A stretch of DNA of 64,000 bases from Dolomedes plantarius (taxonomy: Eukaryota > Arthropoda > Arachnida > Araneae > Dolomedidae). Location of the stretch: the NCBI GenBank assembly GCA_907164885.2, contig OU015490.1, forward strand, positions 207,964,772-208,028,771, written 5' to 3'. This document shows, one piece after another, positions 25,214-39,640 of this stretch (its first letter is position 1; each line of letters starts with the position of its first letter). The notes under the pieces are model-generated. The model saw nothing but the letters and a program-made list of their open reading frames with translations. It had not been told where the DNA came from and did no database searches. A program made the position numbers and the translations under genes.

Positions 25214-25774
25214 GAAAAACACCCACCATGATGCTGCCACGTAAGAAGCGCTCGCCGGGCATCCGCCAAACCCAGACACGTCCATCGGACTGCCAGATTG
25301 TAAAGCAAGATTCATCACTCCAAAGAACATTTTTCCACATATCCACAGTCCAATGACTGGGAGCTTTGCACCATTTCAATCCTCTCTTCGCATTCTGGGG
25401 AGTGATGTTCGGCTTGTGAGCGACTGAACGACCATGTAATCCTAGGATTTTTAACTCTCGATGAAAATTCCTGCTGCTATCACTAACACCTGATGAACTT
25501 TGGAACTCCTGAGTGATTTCAATTAACGAGGACTTGAAATTTTGTTTCAGTACTCTTTTCATAGATTCATGGCTGCGTTCACTAATTCTTTTTGGCATGC
25601 CTCTTCGTTTCTCTGCAGTTTCACCGCCTCGACGTTTCCACTTCACAATTACATCACTCACAATAGATTTTGGCTTCTGTAGAATGTCCGAAATTTCACC
25701 AACTGATTTTCAACGAAGGTGGTATCCCACTATAATGACACGATCAAAGTCACTAAGCTCCTTTGACTTAGTCA
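25213..25774 (-). pseudogene. Tc1-type transposase, N-terminal half
   Basis: Minus-strand Tc1-like transposase from a start Met at about 25774. A helix-turn-helix region carries a single in-frame TGA (25710-25712) about 30 codons in. The second DNA-binding part has KWKRRGG and RGMPKRISERS. The beginning of the DDE core has the first catalytic Asp in VLWSDESCF and then GRVWVWR. The frame then runs into the TA-rich minisatellite at 25213 and everything after is gone. Tc1 transposases are normally about 340 residues; some 190 remain. The right inverted repeat is not recognisable. Confidence 0.85.
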
Positions 25775-25919
25775 TTGTGTCACAAACGCATAAATATGAC
25801 CTTACAAACCACTACCAACTCTTTTATAGCTTTCGGTTACGCATCAAATTACGTCACCTGCCAGATCCACTTCTTTAGGAAAGTAGTTAGACTTTCGGCT
25901 AGATAGTTTATATATAATA

Positions 25920-27147
25920 CATGGAGTGAAAAATCCCGGGACTAGCAATGAAAAAAAATGTGTTTGTCAAAAATCGATTTCATTCCAACGGTCTTCTAAC
26001 ATTTGAATACCTTTCATATACTGTACAGTAGTACGATTTGGGATGGGCTCTAAAATGTGCATCGCTTTCGCATTTGGCATCCTCATTTGCTGAAAATCTC
26101 TTCTCCTGAAGCCATCTCTTCAAGTTAGGAAACAAATAATAATCGCTGGGGGCCAGATCTAGAGAATACAGGGGATGATGGAGCAATTCGTATTTTAATT
26201 CGTTCAATTTTACCATCGCTTTTATTAATGTATGAGACGGTGCATTGTCTTGGTGAAACAACACTTTTTTTGTTCGCCTTGTGCAGCCTTTTTTACTTAT
26301 TGCGTCACTAAAGCTCTCCAATAATGCTGCATATTGCTCTCCTGAGATTTTTTTTCCTTTCTCAAGATAGTCAATGAATGTTATGCCACGTACATCTCAT
26401 AACATACTGATCAAGAGCTTTCCAGCCAATTGTTACGTCTTTGGCCGCTTTGGGCGGCTTTCGCCATCTTCCAAACATTCTGCAGACTGCATTTATGACT
26501 CAGGTGTGTAGTAATGGATCCACTTTCAATCCATTGTTACGAATAGTTTGTATAAAGCTTTAATTGCTCCAAAGTGCGCTTTGAATTATCGAGACGCTCT
26601 GTTTTTGGTCGATTGTTAGAAAACTAGGCGCCCATCTCGCGTGAAGCTTTTTCGTATTTAAATACTCACGCAAGATATTTCTCACATGTTCTTTTGATAT
26701 CTCTACGATGTCAACTATCTCCCAGACATTCACTTTTCGGTCATCCAAAACAATACTGTAGACTTTTTTAATGCTCTCTGGATTTGTCGGCTCAATTGGA
26801 CGTCCAGAATGTGCATCATCATCGGTGTTCGTACAACCACTTTTTAACTCGCTAAACCCTCGAAATATGTTGTTTTCGACGAAGCAGATGTGCAGTAATG
26901 CTTTTCAAGGCATTCTTGGGTTTGAACGGTATTTTTTCATCAAAAAGCAATGTTTAATTAAGACGTGAAATTATTTTCCATCCGTTGGTTACAGACAATC
27001 AAAAGTTGCGTCCACAACTCGTAAATAATTGACCGACATGTCATGAAACTTTGAGAGCAGTTTTGGGGTTAGTACTAACAGAACATTATATGGATATTTC
27101 ATTGCGGATGTCATCCAGTGGCGAGACCCGCGACTTTTCATCCCATG
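25920..27147 (-). mobile_element. mariner-type element, 1.23 kb
   Basis: Inverted ends CATGGAGTGAAAAATC (left) and, read inward from the right, CATGGGATGAAAAGTCGCGG, each with TA outside (25918-25919 and 27148-27149). Length and layout fit a full-length mariner (about 1.3 kb). It encodes a decayed DD34D transposase on the minus strand. It sits 150 bp from a Tc1 fragment. Confidence 0.9.
25980..26960 (-). pseudogene. mariner DD34D transposase, decayed
   Basis: From the N-terminal side: a paired helix-turn-helix region with HSGRPIEPTNPESIKK and then VEISKEHVRNIL (about 26850-26560). A middle part around 26400-26540 has HYYTPES, where the first catalytic Asp should be; it is out of frame. The C-terminal core (25980-26321) has the second Asp in VLFHQDNAPSH and the third in LDLAPSDYYLF, with 34 residues between them as in mariners. 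Several stops and shifts make it inactive. The enzyme would cut and paste at TA. Confidence 0.9.
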
Positions 27148-27150
27148 TAG

Positions 27151-27167
27151 TATATATATATATATAT
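27151..27167. repeat. Short (TA)n at mariner right flank
   Basis: 17-bp TA run immediately outside the mariner's right TA. Confidence 0.9.
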
Positions 27168-28345
27168 TGAAAAATAATTCCTTTTTGCGTATTCGAATCT
27201 TCTCAAGAAACACAACTCCTTAACGAAAACATGATCTTGAAATAACGTAATTGGGAAGCTAAATTGTCCCTTTAGGAACCTGTCGAATATTTCATAACAA
27301 CAGGAAATTTCCGATAATTCTCCAATAGCATTAACTTATGTGGTAAGAAACAATGGAAATCCTGGCATCATAAATAACTCCTGTATACAACCCAATTTCC
27401 ACTAACACTCCATCGAAACCCTCTCAGTTTAGTCTTAATAAAGGACTTACAATTTTTATTTTTATTTTAAAATAATTCACTATAATAATTGTTTCATTTT
27501 ATTCATCATATTGTTTATAATTTGCATTCTAATTGTGTTTCTGGTCAATAGACGGCATCACCATGTAACTTTTTTTTTTACTTCAAGCTAAAATGCTTTT
27601 TTATTATGTAGTTGCACATTCGATTCTGAGAAATGGCAAGAAAATGACTAAGATATGTTGTGGTGTATATTCTATTCTAAGCAATGTCATGTATAAATTA
27701 CAAAATCGCTACGTTGGATGTGATTCCGTTTTTTTTTTGTTTTTTTGTTAAAGATTCGGTGCAGATTATTGATCGAACTGTTGATATTTTGCAGTCAATT
27801 ATTCATTTTGTAAAACCTATTTCCGAAGGGTAATTCAGTGTGTCATGAATTCAACAGTTTTGTGTTAAAATGAAGTCAATTATTAAATCCATTTTAAGGA
27901 TATATGCATAGAACAATGTTTTTTATTGTTGACTTATTATTCAAGTATTATTCAGATGATGTTAAAGGCAAGCCATTCCAGTATTACCTTTATTAATAGA
28001 AGTAAGAAGATTTATTAGTTTCACTTAAACAAGAACATTAAATATTTCTGTTAATGCATTCTTATACAGTCCACTAAGATATAAAGTTATATTAATAAAA
28101 TAACTGACCCCACATGCTCTTACCCTATTTTTTTAATATTGCACAATAAATTATATAATCACTTGAAAAGTACAATGATATAGATATCGTGATAAATTCT
28201 AACCGTTTTGATAATTTAATTCCTAGTATTCAAACAGTCTAATAGTCATTTTATATATGTTTTAAGACATTTACTCTCTTTTAACAAAGCAGTCGTCGTG
28301 TAAATTCACATATTTTTGACTGCAATGTGTTGTCATGAAAACGCC
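27168..28345. other. Unassigned AT-rich DNA
   Basis: No ORF, RNA gene or TE terminus recognised in about 1.2 kb. Confidence 0.45.
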
Positions 28346-28349
28346 CTGC

Positions 28350-28875
28350 TTCTCGCTCTGCTCATCTTGTACGTCAACCAATATGCTTATTTTCTATCAG
28401 AGATGTAGCCACTATTACTAATCAGTATCCATTATCATCAATTGTGCTAATCTACATTATGTGTATCATCCTGCGGGTCTGAGGTTTTGGGACTCTATAA
28501 TTATTTAAATGTATATTTTACAGTATACATTTAAATAAATATAGAGATGTATTCATTATATAAAAGATTTAGTATAAAATTATTAAAGAATCAGAAAATG
28601 ATTACGACACTCTAAAATACAGAAAGAACTCGTTTTTGCTAATCGTGTATGTCTGCCAATATGCTGATTCTCCATTTGTGATGAAGCCACCATTACTAAT
28701 CAGCATCCATTATCATCAATTGTGCTAATCTCCATTGCATGTGTAATCCTGCGGATCTGCGGTTTTGGTACTCTGTATTTATTTAAATGTATATTTTATT
28801 CATTATATAAAAAAATTAGTATAAAATTATTATTTAAAGAATCTGAAAATGATTAAGACATTCTAAAAGACGGAA
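28350..28875. repeat. Tandem duplication, ~260-bp unit, 2 copies
   Basis: Copy 1 (about 28350-28628) and copy 2 (about 28632-28875) share CCATTATCATCAATTGTGCT, a CATCCTGCGG or AATCCTGCGG block, TTTAAATGTATATTTTA and TATAAAATTATT...GAATC. Copy 1 also holds a near-perfect inverted repeat, ATTTAAATGTATA and TATACATTTAAAT around an 8-bp loop (28504-28537). No coding content. Confidence 0.75.
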
Positions 28876-29513
28876 AGACGGAAATAATTCAGTAGTGTAA
28901 AATTTCCTTCACGAGAAGTAAATACGAAATATTTTCCTAAACTTTCATTTTTGAAAGTTGATGCACGTGAAAATAGAAAATAAAATCCTTCATGACTGTT
29001 ACATTACTATTTACAAAAGAAAGGAATATGATACATTCTCCAAAAATAGCGTATGATTTTTCATGTAGTAATATATCATATGGCACCAATGGGAAATTCT
29101 GATTATATCTCGCTACACTACTACACTGCAGTGAAGCAAGCAAAAATATTTTTATACGTATATAAGTTATGCCTATGTGGAGTTGTGATACGTTTTATCA
29201 GATATATCCTCTCGTCTTATACATATATCCAAAAAATAAAGTTTAAAGATCATACTTGTTCCATACTGTATGTGTGGATGTATAAAATAAAAATAAAAAA
29301 AGAAAACGTTTCTCCGTTCATAAAGCTCTTATTAGAATAGTAAATTTATATTATGGGATAGTAAGAATTTTTATCTAAACTGCAGCCCATACTAAGAACA
29401 TCAAACTGAAAAAAATCGTATGATGTTCTCGATTGCTTAACCTAAATATTTCCGGTTATTTTTGCTAGACTATTTTTTTACATTTCTACAGCACATATAT
29501 GAAATTAAATTAT

Positions 29514-29515
<2 letters not shown>
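28876..29515. other. Unassigned AT-rich DNA
   Basis: Holds a 95-codon plus-strand frame at 29053-29340 with no recognisable domain. Nothing else was seen. Confidence 0.35.

Positions 29516-29578
<63 letters not shown>
29516..29578. repeat. (TA)n microsatellite
   Basis: 63 bp of TA directly outside the 3' end of a Helitron-like remnant. Confidence 0.95.
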
Positions 29579-29579
<1 letters not shown>

Positions 29580-30450
29580 TAGATGCATTACCCGGCTTCG
29601 CTCGGGATTCAGTTTCTGTTATTATTTTATTTCAATGATTATCTCATGTTATGATGTTCTAAAGTTTTCGCTAAAACTCTTTTGCGGTAGCAAATAGCAT
29701 TACTTTGTTGTCGGTGCTGTCGTTGTTCATCTCTTTCCTCTCCTTTCGACGTTAAGCTCAAAGACGATTATATATTCGACGCGCTAAAAGTTTCTTCATC
29801 AGTATCACTACAATTCGAATTCTGTTGCCTTCGACCTCTTGGGAATGTTTTTCTTCAGATTCTTGTGTTCGTCTAACTGCATTTTGAATTATGTTGGCAT
29901 CGCACGCTTGAGAATGTTTTTCTTCAGATTATTGTGTTCGTCTAACTGCATTTCGCATTATGTTGGCTTCGCACTCTTCTGTTTTTTTTCCTTACATTGC
30001 TCATTTCTCAACAATCTTTGACATTTTCCCCTTACTTCTGCAGGATTAAAAGTTGCTCTCCTATTTTTGGACATTTTAAAGCATTAATTTACAGCTAGGC
30101 AATAACGTTTGAATCGATTTATTATTATAGAAAAAGAATCAATAATGCTTTAATGGATTGAGATCACATTCAAAGTTAAAACACAGCAAATTTTATAATT
30201 ATTATAGAAAAAGTATATACACGTATCTCATGATCGGAATTCTTTCTCAAAACTAAATCAACTTCTATGTTTCAATGTCACTTTAGTTATATAAATCACC
30301 GTGTCAAGGCTAAAAGAAAGAGTTTCTAGCTAAGTCAAAGTGTCCTTCAGTATATTTGTGTTTGTACATGTAGCTTGGTATAGTTCAGTTCATGAAATGG
30401 ATAGATAACACATTCATTGAAAATGAATGACTTTCCATCCTTATATTTTC
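29579..30450 (-). mobile_element. Helitron remnant with coding N-terminus
   Basis: Read on the minus strand it ends in a hairpin with CCCGAGCGAAGCCGGG (29591-29606), eight bases and CTAG (29579-29582), with T next. Upstream lies the beginning of a Helitron-type ORF (29755-30074). The Rep/helicase region is missing, so this is an internally deleted copy. The 5' end is not defined; 30450 is approximate. Confidence 0.6.
29755..30074 (-). pseudogene. Helitron protein N-terminal fragment
   Basis: Minus strand, Met at 30072-30074, beginning MSKNRRATFNPAEVRGK. After a one-base frame change come two copies of a 23-residue (69-bp) unit with NAVRRTQ.SEEKHSQ. Charged repeats of this kind precede the Rep domain in arthropod Helitron proteins, as I remember them. 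One stop inside the first unit and the shift make it a pseudogene. The remaining more than 1000 residues are absent. Confidence 0.6.
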
Positions 30451-30464
30451 ACTTTAAAAATATA

Positions 30465-33201
<2,737 letters not shown>

Positions 33202-33926
33202 GAATATCCCCCCCATCTAAAATGGATTGGAGCCGCGGCCGTCGACTCCAACACACTATAGATAGTGAGAACATGAAAATTAGTAGTTAGAATATTAAGT
33301 TGAAGCTGGCTCGAAACTGACAATTTTTTTTACACTTTAAAATGCAACTGAAAAGGCTTAAACATGTAAATATGGCATAACATTATAAACAAATATCTGG
33401 AGAAAAATTAAAATGGAATCGTACACTTAAATGAAGACACTAATAAAAACAGATGTAAAGACGTTCCAAATACAGATACAAGAAAAATATTGTGCAGGTC
33501 TCAGTCCCTGACATGTGTATCACAGTCTGAAATGTTTTCAGAGTAATGGACGGGTACAGTTCACATAGTAGTAAAAGTCACAAAAGTTATTTTTATTCAC
33601 AGTCTTTATCGTGGAGTAGGGTTTTAGTTCTGTTGGAGATCTCCTGGGTTGTAGTCACTTTTTTAGAAAAAATAATGTTCTTTGTTGTTCTTTGTCCGTT
33701 GCACATTAGTAATTGACTTTTCTTTGAGCAAAACACTATCTATATTTTTATTTTTTTTTCTCTAGATCATGTACACAAAAATATTAAAATTATTCTTTCA
33801 GCAATTAGTAAAATAAATTTACCAAATGCTGTCAAAATTAACTTTCAACATAAATACCACATGTCTGGTACCTAATGTTGCAAAAATTCGAACAAAAATA
33901 CAAATTCCAACAATTGACACTAACAT

Positions 33927-34271
33927 TCAATTATTGTGAAGAAATAAAAAAAGCAAGACAATACAAACATAAATTTGAGGTATGTGACCTGTTGTGAGTA
34001 CATCCTCGTGAGCGTTTACCAAAGGGAAGGTGCTTCCAACCTGAAACTCAAGTTGAGCAAACTGCACAAAATGAAAAGGGGCAGGCAGTTTCTCAAACAT
34101 GAGAGGGAAAAGCAACTGTTCAAAGGGAACATTTGAAAAGTGCGAAGAGACAGGGAGGACAGTCAGTGGAAACCCCAGTATAAAAATCAATAATATTTGT
34201 TTAGTACATAGTATTTTCATATAAAATGTAGTAAGCTTCAAAAAGTTTTTAAAAAAATATGTGAGTTTCAC
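33927..34271 (-). CDS. Hydrophobic ORF in LTR element, unrecognised
   Basis: A 114-codon minus-strand frame with a hydrophobic stretch at about residues 26-42 (ILLIFILGFPLTVLPV) and a second near the C-terminus. The position just before the 3' end of an LTR element is where an env-like gene would lie in some arthropod retroelements, but I see no diagnostic motif. It may equally be chance or captured sequence. On the coding strand a GTGAGT splice-donor-like site lies just upstream (about 34283). Confidence 0.25.
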   Translation of the reverse strand: MKLTYFFKNFLKLTTFYMKILCTKQILLIFILGFPLTVLPVSSHFSNVPFEQLLFPLMFEKLPAPFHFVQFAQLEFQVGSTFPLVNAHEDVLTTGHIPQIYVCIVLLFLFLHNN

Positions 34272-35054
34272 TTACACTCACGGGGTTTCTTCAAAATTAA
34301 CTAGGATGGCGATAGGACAGGAATGCTAAAAAGAAAGATTAAGGATAGCTGAATGATTTACATATTGGTGACTTATATGATCATTTCATTACTTAAATTT
34401 AACTTCTTTTTTTTTCTTTTTTCGATTTTTAATTTTCTTCTGAAAAATTTCGTAATTATCATCATGTTCGACATTTATTTTGGCAGTTTTCATTTTGATT
34501 TTACTTTTACAATACCAGAAAATTACAAAAATATAATAATTACTGACCTGCTTACACACCAACTTTTGTAAACACAAAATAAATTTTTGAGAGTAAAAAC
34601 ACTCTGACAGTGATCTTTGTGTTGAAATATAACTTATTTTGATTATCTGCACAGCGTTCGGCGTGCATGCAGAAATCAAGGCAATAATGGAAAAAAAATT
34701 CACAATCTTGAATATTTAGAGTTGAATACGGGTGTATCACAAGATGGCGCAGTCCGAGACGGGATAAAATGGTGAGGTCAGGCGGGAAACAAAAGTCGCA
34801 ATCAAACTGGAACGAACTGGAAAAAGGGTATCATCACTTCCTTCGATGTAGTAGATTTCATGATTTTGGATGAGGAACGTTTTACCTTTGGTCATTTCAA
34901 GCTGGTTAATTCAGGAACGTATGCGGGATTCCAAATCAAAAACTGTAGAGCAATGGCGTCTTCATTTCTCACAACGCAGTCGCAATCTCAGGCGTGACAA
35001 ATTTTGATTTCTTGATCCAAACGCCAAACTTGGTTCTCCATCCTGTCGAGCTGG

Positions 35055-35351
35055 TGTGATGACCCGAATGGTCATCTCTTGAAGAAACACAATCGAGACC
35101 GAAATTAAATGCAATTACAAATCATAGCAATTAATTAAAAGTTTATTGACGTAAAGATTAACAAATCTTACTCAGTTCGGAGCCAGCCCGCGTCTCTCCA
35201 AAAAAGCGCGAAAAATAGAATTAGGTGAAAGAGGTTTCCAGAATTGGCGGAGGAAGTTAGTATGTGGAAGGCGGAGCGTTTACGTCAAGACGGGTTACCA
35301 TGTCAGAGATGAAGTACAGAATGGGCGATTATAGATAGTTAGTAATATTAT

Positions 35352-35355
<4 letters not shown>
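35055..35355 (-). mobile_element. LTR, 5' copy of minus-strand element
   Basis: Second 301-bp LTR, direct repeat of 32901-33201. Read on minus, the sequence just inside begins CCAGCTCGACAGGATGGAG. I cannot match a primer-binding tRNA with confidence. Confidence 0.9.

Positions 35356-35395
<40 letters not shown>
35356..35395. repeat. (TA)n between LTR element and mariner relative
   Basis: 40 bp of TA, the presumed continuation of 32799-32900. Its last TA serves as the target duplication of the next element. Confidence 0.95.
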
Positions 35396-35397
<2 letters not shown>

Positions 35398-36984
35398 GGG
35401 TCCGTCATAAATTCGTGCAAACTTCAAAAATTCATAATAAAAGAAATAATGCTCGGAAAAATTTTCTTTTTTACGCCAATATGATCAGAGGGAATTTGGT
35501 TTTTTTTTCCATGTAAAAAAAAAAGTTTCCAAAAGTAACCGAAAGAGGGCGCTCACACGTCATACTGAGACGTTTTATGCAAATCAGGCAAACACAAACA
35601 GAAAATCAAACATATTACAATGGCATGAGACTGTGCATTTATTTTAAAGTAATAGATGTTCAACATTACCACCAGCACAAGTTAATACGCAAGTCAGGCG
35701 CGTCACTACGCCCATTACAGCGGAGTGTAGCATGTAACCATAGATGGCAGCGACTGTCTGTCGAATGGCATTTTTCAGTTCCACCAAAGTGGTTGGGGAA
35801 CCCCGGTACACACGAGACTTTAAGTATCCTCACAACCAAAAATCCGCCGGGTTCAAGTCTGGTGATCGTGAGGACCACTGAACCTTACAACCTCGACTTA
35901 TAACTCGGTCTTCAGTGAAAGATTCCAACAGAAACGTCTTGATATCACGGAAAATATGGGGCAGCGCACCATCTTGCATGAATGTGACAACAGGTAACGC
36001 ATGTCTTTCCTGCAATGCAGGCTTAACGTGGTCACGCAAAAGCGTAAGATACCGTGCTGCAGTGACTGTACAGGTTTTCCACCCGAATACAGGACAAGGC
36101 TCTTCAAAAAAGAAAGGGCCCAGAATAAAAGACGCGGTGAAACCGTAACAAACAGTCACACGAGGAGAATGTAGTGGCCGGTTCAGATACTCACGAGGGT
36201 TTGAAGTCGCCCAGATACGACTGTTTTGCGTATTAGCGTCACCATACAGTGAAAAGTGGGCTTCATCGGTCCACATGACATTCAGCAAACATTGTGGGTT
36301 ACTTTCCATTTGTGCCAGAGCCCATGTAGCAAAGATTTGTCTTGCATCTGTATCTGCCGGTAATAACTGGTGAAGTGCATGGATTTTGTCGGATACAGAT
36401 TCAACATTCCGTGCAGAATACGTCGAATCGACGGTTCTGGAATCCCCGTTCTTCTCCCAGCTTCACGAGCACTGCTACTTCCCGTTGATGTCTCGGCTAC
36501 CAAATTTTCCATGGAACTTTGTACAACATGGACGCGGTCCGCGCTCAAGGATAGTCTGCAAATTCGTGGACGACCCTCGAAACTCCCCGCTTCCTCAAAA
36601 CGTCGTACTAAATTCAGTATCCCATTCAATGAAATAGCCCTTTTTCGCGCCTTCAGTCCTTTCTCCGTGCGAAACTTTCGCAATGCAACAGTTGGGGATT
36701 TACCATTCTTGAAGAAAATTTTAACAACCAATACTCGATCTGGTGAAGAAATCATGCTGTCGGACCCATTTCCAGGTGTTTTATTGATAGCCTGATTTGC
36801 ATAACACGTCTCAGTAGAACGTGTGAGCTCCCTCATTCGGTTACTTTTGGAAACTTTTTTTTTTTTACATGAAAAAAAAATCCAAAATCCCTCTCATCAT
36901 ATTGGCGCAAACAGAAAAATTCTCCAAGCATTATTTCTTTTATTATGAATTTTTGAAGTTTGCACGAATTTACGACGCACCCGG
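35396..36984 (-). mobile_element. Tc1/mariner-superfamily element (DD37D type), 1.59 kb
   Basis: Inverted ends CCGGGTCCGTCATAAATTCG (left) and, read inward from the right, CCGGGTGCGTCGTAAATTCG, with TA outside (35394-35395 and 36985-36986). The inverted similarity extends inward about 140 bp, including poly-T/A stretches. It encodes a nearly full-length but broken transposase on the minus strand. It is inserted in a TA tract. Confidence 0.92.
35644..36836 (-). pseudogene. DDE transposase (Tc3-like, DD37D spacing), broken
   Basis: It starts at 36836 and ends at TAA 35644-35646, about 397 codons. The N-terminal half (36282-36836) has helix-turn-helix character, with KSPTVALRKFR and REAGRRTGIPEPSIRRIL. 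A frameshift lies near 36300. The core has the first Asp in NVMWTDEAHFSLYGD, the second in VTFMQDGALPHI, and the third in SRSPDLNPADFWL, with 37 residues between the last two. The codon after DFWL is TGA where the family has Trp; the frame then continues intact to the natural stop. One shift and one nonsense are the main lesions I can see, so this is a fairly young corpse. Confidence 0.9.
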
Positions 36985-37001
36985 TATATATATATATATA
37001 A
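36985..37001. repeat. (TA)n right of mariner relative
   Basis: 17 bp of TA, the third piece of the TA tract begun at 32799. Confidence 0.9.
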
Positions 37002-37109
37002 GGATTTGAAGTAAAATGTGTGTCCGGAAGCTCCGCGTGCAGATGGTAGAAGGTGCTGCGTAGGGCAGTCGAAACAAGCCGGCAAAGCGGGAAGGTATCA
37101 TTCTCCGCT

Positions 37110-37279
37110 GTGATTTCATACAGCAAGAAGCGCTTCACGTTTTCTGAACTAGCAAATATCCATCTGATGTATGGAGCTGCGAATGGAAATGGTATAGCTG
37201 TGCAAATATTATACAGGGAACGATTTCCCAACAGAGATATACTGAATCGTCAGACTTTCGAGCGAGTGCACATACATTA
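37110..37279 (+). pseudogene. DUF4817-like transposase N-terminus, part 1
   Basis: The plus-strand frame includes FTFSELANIHLMYGAANGNG and RFPNRDILNRQTFERVH. This resembles the DUF4817 helix-turn-helix region at the start of a widespread arthropod transposase. It is cut at 37279 by insertion of the unclassified transposon. The sense continues at about 39370 (part 2). Confidence 0.75.
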
Positions 37280-39365
37280 GGGTGGGTCGATTTTTACTTT
37301 TTTTAAAAATCGAAATCGCCTGTGGCGGGAAAAGCTGTGTATTGCTATCAAATGTTTGTAATTTTTTTTTTATTAAATTATATATAGCCTCCCCGCCCAA
37401 CCGTTGAAGTTTTTCCAAAAACGTAAAAAAAAGCATTTTTTATTTATTTTTAAATTCTTTTAGTACCGAAAATTTTAGCCGTCTGTAGTGAAAATTGTTG
37501 CATAGCAAGATCCTTTAATTATGAAACTTAAAATTTTAAATTAAAATATATTTAGCCCCCCACCCACCCAGCCCTTCATAAAAAGTTTCAGAAAAAAAGT
37601 TTCAGAAAAAAATCGTGCATATAAAGAAGTCTACTGGAAAAACAAGTGAAGCTGCGAAAATTAAATTGAGAAGATTTCAAAATGATGCAAAATCTACACT
37701 GTTTGATATCACTACACTGTTTGGTAAGTGTCATGAATTTTCATTGTGCACATGCGAAAAGTCAAGAAAAGTTCCGGTTTTCGAACAAGAATCTTTGAAG
37801 GATCAGAGATCTTGGACGAAAATGTATATGTGGAATTTGAATGCTAAAATCACTACTAGGGTGCTAAAACTTAGAGTGGCAAGGAAAGCAATGGAGGCTG
37901 AACGTGTGTATAAGCAAAAATCTGAAACTGCGATAAATAGCCAACCTCAACGATGTGAAAGTATTATGGATGGTAGCTCTACATCTGAAAGTGAAGATTA
38001 TATTTATTTGATGAGGATTTTAAGCAAGTTGCTACATTTTCAATAGAAGTGGGCAGATCCAAAAGTGTATGCAAAAGTTTGGATTCTCACTAAAAGTGAG
38101 CCTTCATGCACAGATGGTACACAGAATCTTTGGGAAGTTATACACTACTCAAAATATCTGAGCGATGAGCTGAAATTAGTAGTGGATCCTGTAATGCAAA
38201 TGAATGATTTTATGGTCATCCAGAAAACCTGCTGATTGCCATGATCAACGTCAAACGATCCTATGTGAGGAAATTAGGCTTCAGAAGAATCATGAAGACC
38301 CGAATACTTCCATGAAACAACTTGTGAATGACTCTTCAATGAAACAACTTGCGATTTTGTCATTCAGCCTCTCAAATGTCACGCAAACGACTGTGCAGAA
38401 CTGATCAATTGGAATAAATGTTCACTTACAGAACCTCCACTGACTAAACATATACCCAGTGCAGAAATTAAGAAAATGGCTGAAATAGGTGGCTTTATTG
38501 AAAGTAAGCTGTGGGCTCTCCCATGCCGTACACAAGTTGTCGAAAGGGCAGTCAAGATAGTGTCAGAGGCATCCTCATCTGTCTGTAGAGCAAAAAGTCT
38601 CGATGACTTTATACATACAACATTGGCCTCTTGAAAGCAGATGAGAAACTTGAAAAATTAGGCAAAATATAAAGTGTAAGATTGCTATATCACTAAACAG
38701 AAAAAAAAACTGCGCCCATATTTGGTTTTTGCGGGAGGAATTCGAATGCAGCCACCTCCTCGTGGTGAATTCTGCCATAATTTTGGCAAAATAAGCAAAG
38801 AGCCCTTTGACACAGATGGGACATTGTGTTTAATAATGACTTTAATTTTTAAAATATGTTTATTAAAAATTCTGCTTCAAAGAGTTAAAATATCAAAATT
38901 TCGACGGCCTAGCTGGGGCTTTAAATATGATACGATATGAAAATTATTTTTTTTCACAAATAAAGGATCTTGCTATACAACAATTTCCACTACAGGCTGT
39001 TAAAATTTTTGATACGTAAAAAATTAAAAAATAATTATAAAATGCATTTTTTGCATTTTTGGAGAAACTTCAAGGGCCGGGCGGGGGTACTAAATATATT
39101 TTAATTAAAAAAAATTATTTTCACAAACGAAGGGTCTTGCTATGCAACAATTTCCACTACAGGCGGATAAAATTTTTGATACGTAAAAAATAAAAAAATA
39201 AATAAAAAATGCCTTTTTTTTTACATTTTTGGAGAAACTTCAAGTACCGGGCGGGGGTCCTAAATATATTTTAATTAAAAAATTTACAAACATTTGATAG
39301 CACTACACAGCTTTTCCCACCACAGGTGATTTCGATTTTTTAAAAAAGTAAAAAACGACCCACCC
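37280..39365 (+). mobile_element. Unclassified TA-flanked DNA transposon, 2.09 kb
   Basis: It starts GGGTGGGTCGATTTTTAC and ends with the inverse. TA lies on both sides (37278-37279 and 39366-39367). The first 150 bp or so form a good inverted repeat. Inside it are subterminal units of about 135 bp (two on the left, three on the right) carrying TTGCTAT(G/A)CAACAATTTCC and CGGGCGGGGGT motifs. It encodes one decayed protein of a multicopy arthropod/cnidarian family without an obvious DDE motif. It is inserted in a transposase ORF of another element. I cannot place it in a named superfamily; TA alone does not prove Tc1/mariner. Confidence 0.8.
37640..38640 (+). pseudogene. Unclassified transposon protein, decayed
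   Basis: Three recognisable stretches in different frames. At 37660-37880 are DAKSTLFDITTLFGKC, a Cys-X-Cys, KSRKVPVFEQ and LKDQRS. At about 38210-38300 are GHPENLLIAMINVKRSYVRK and then LGFRRI. At 38440-38640 are PPLTKHIPSAEI and then LPCRTQVVERAVKIVSEASS. I recall the same order of blocks in many uncharacterised multicopy proteins predicted from aphid, Hydra and spider genomes. No catalytic acidic triad is evident to me. At least three stops or shifts disable it. Confidence 0.6.
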
Positions 39366-39640
39366 TAACAGACATCTTTTCGAAAGGAGGTCCTACAATG
39401 ACGACAGACCTCGCCCGGCGAGAACAGTGCGAGTAGAAGAGGATGTCTTTCGTGAGGTTGCGCACAATCCATCCACACGCACGAGAGCTCTTTCCGGTTG
39501 ACTCGTTGTGAGACAGTAACATGTATGGGAGATTTTGCATGGCGAAGGAATGCACCCATACCGATTACAAAGGATACAGCCAGATTGTCCTCTCCATGTA
39601 AACTTTTCCTGATGGTACGCCAGATTGGCTGCTGTTGCTG
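39366..39640 (+). pseudogene. DUF4817-like transposase, part 2
   Basis: Continuation after the inserted transposon: RPRPARTVRVEEDVFREV, then NPSTRTR, then HVWEILH, then MHPYRLQRIQPDCPLHV. The order matches the second helix-turn-helix of the same transposase family, with three in-frame stops. After this the sequence goes directly to the element's right end without a DDE core. Confidence 0.75.

Noticed and set aside
36370..36795. 141-codon plus-strand ORF
   Set aside because: Antisense of the DD37D-type transposase N-terminal half.
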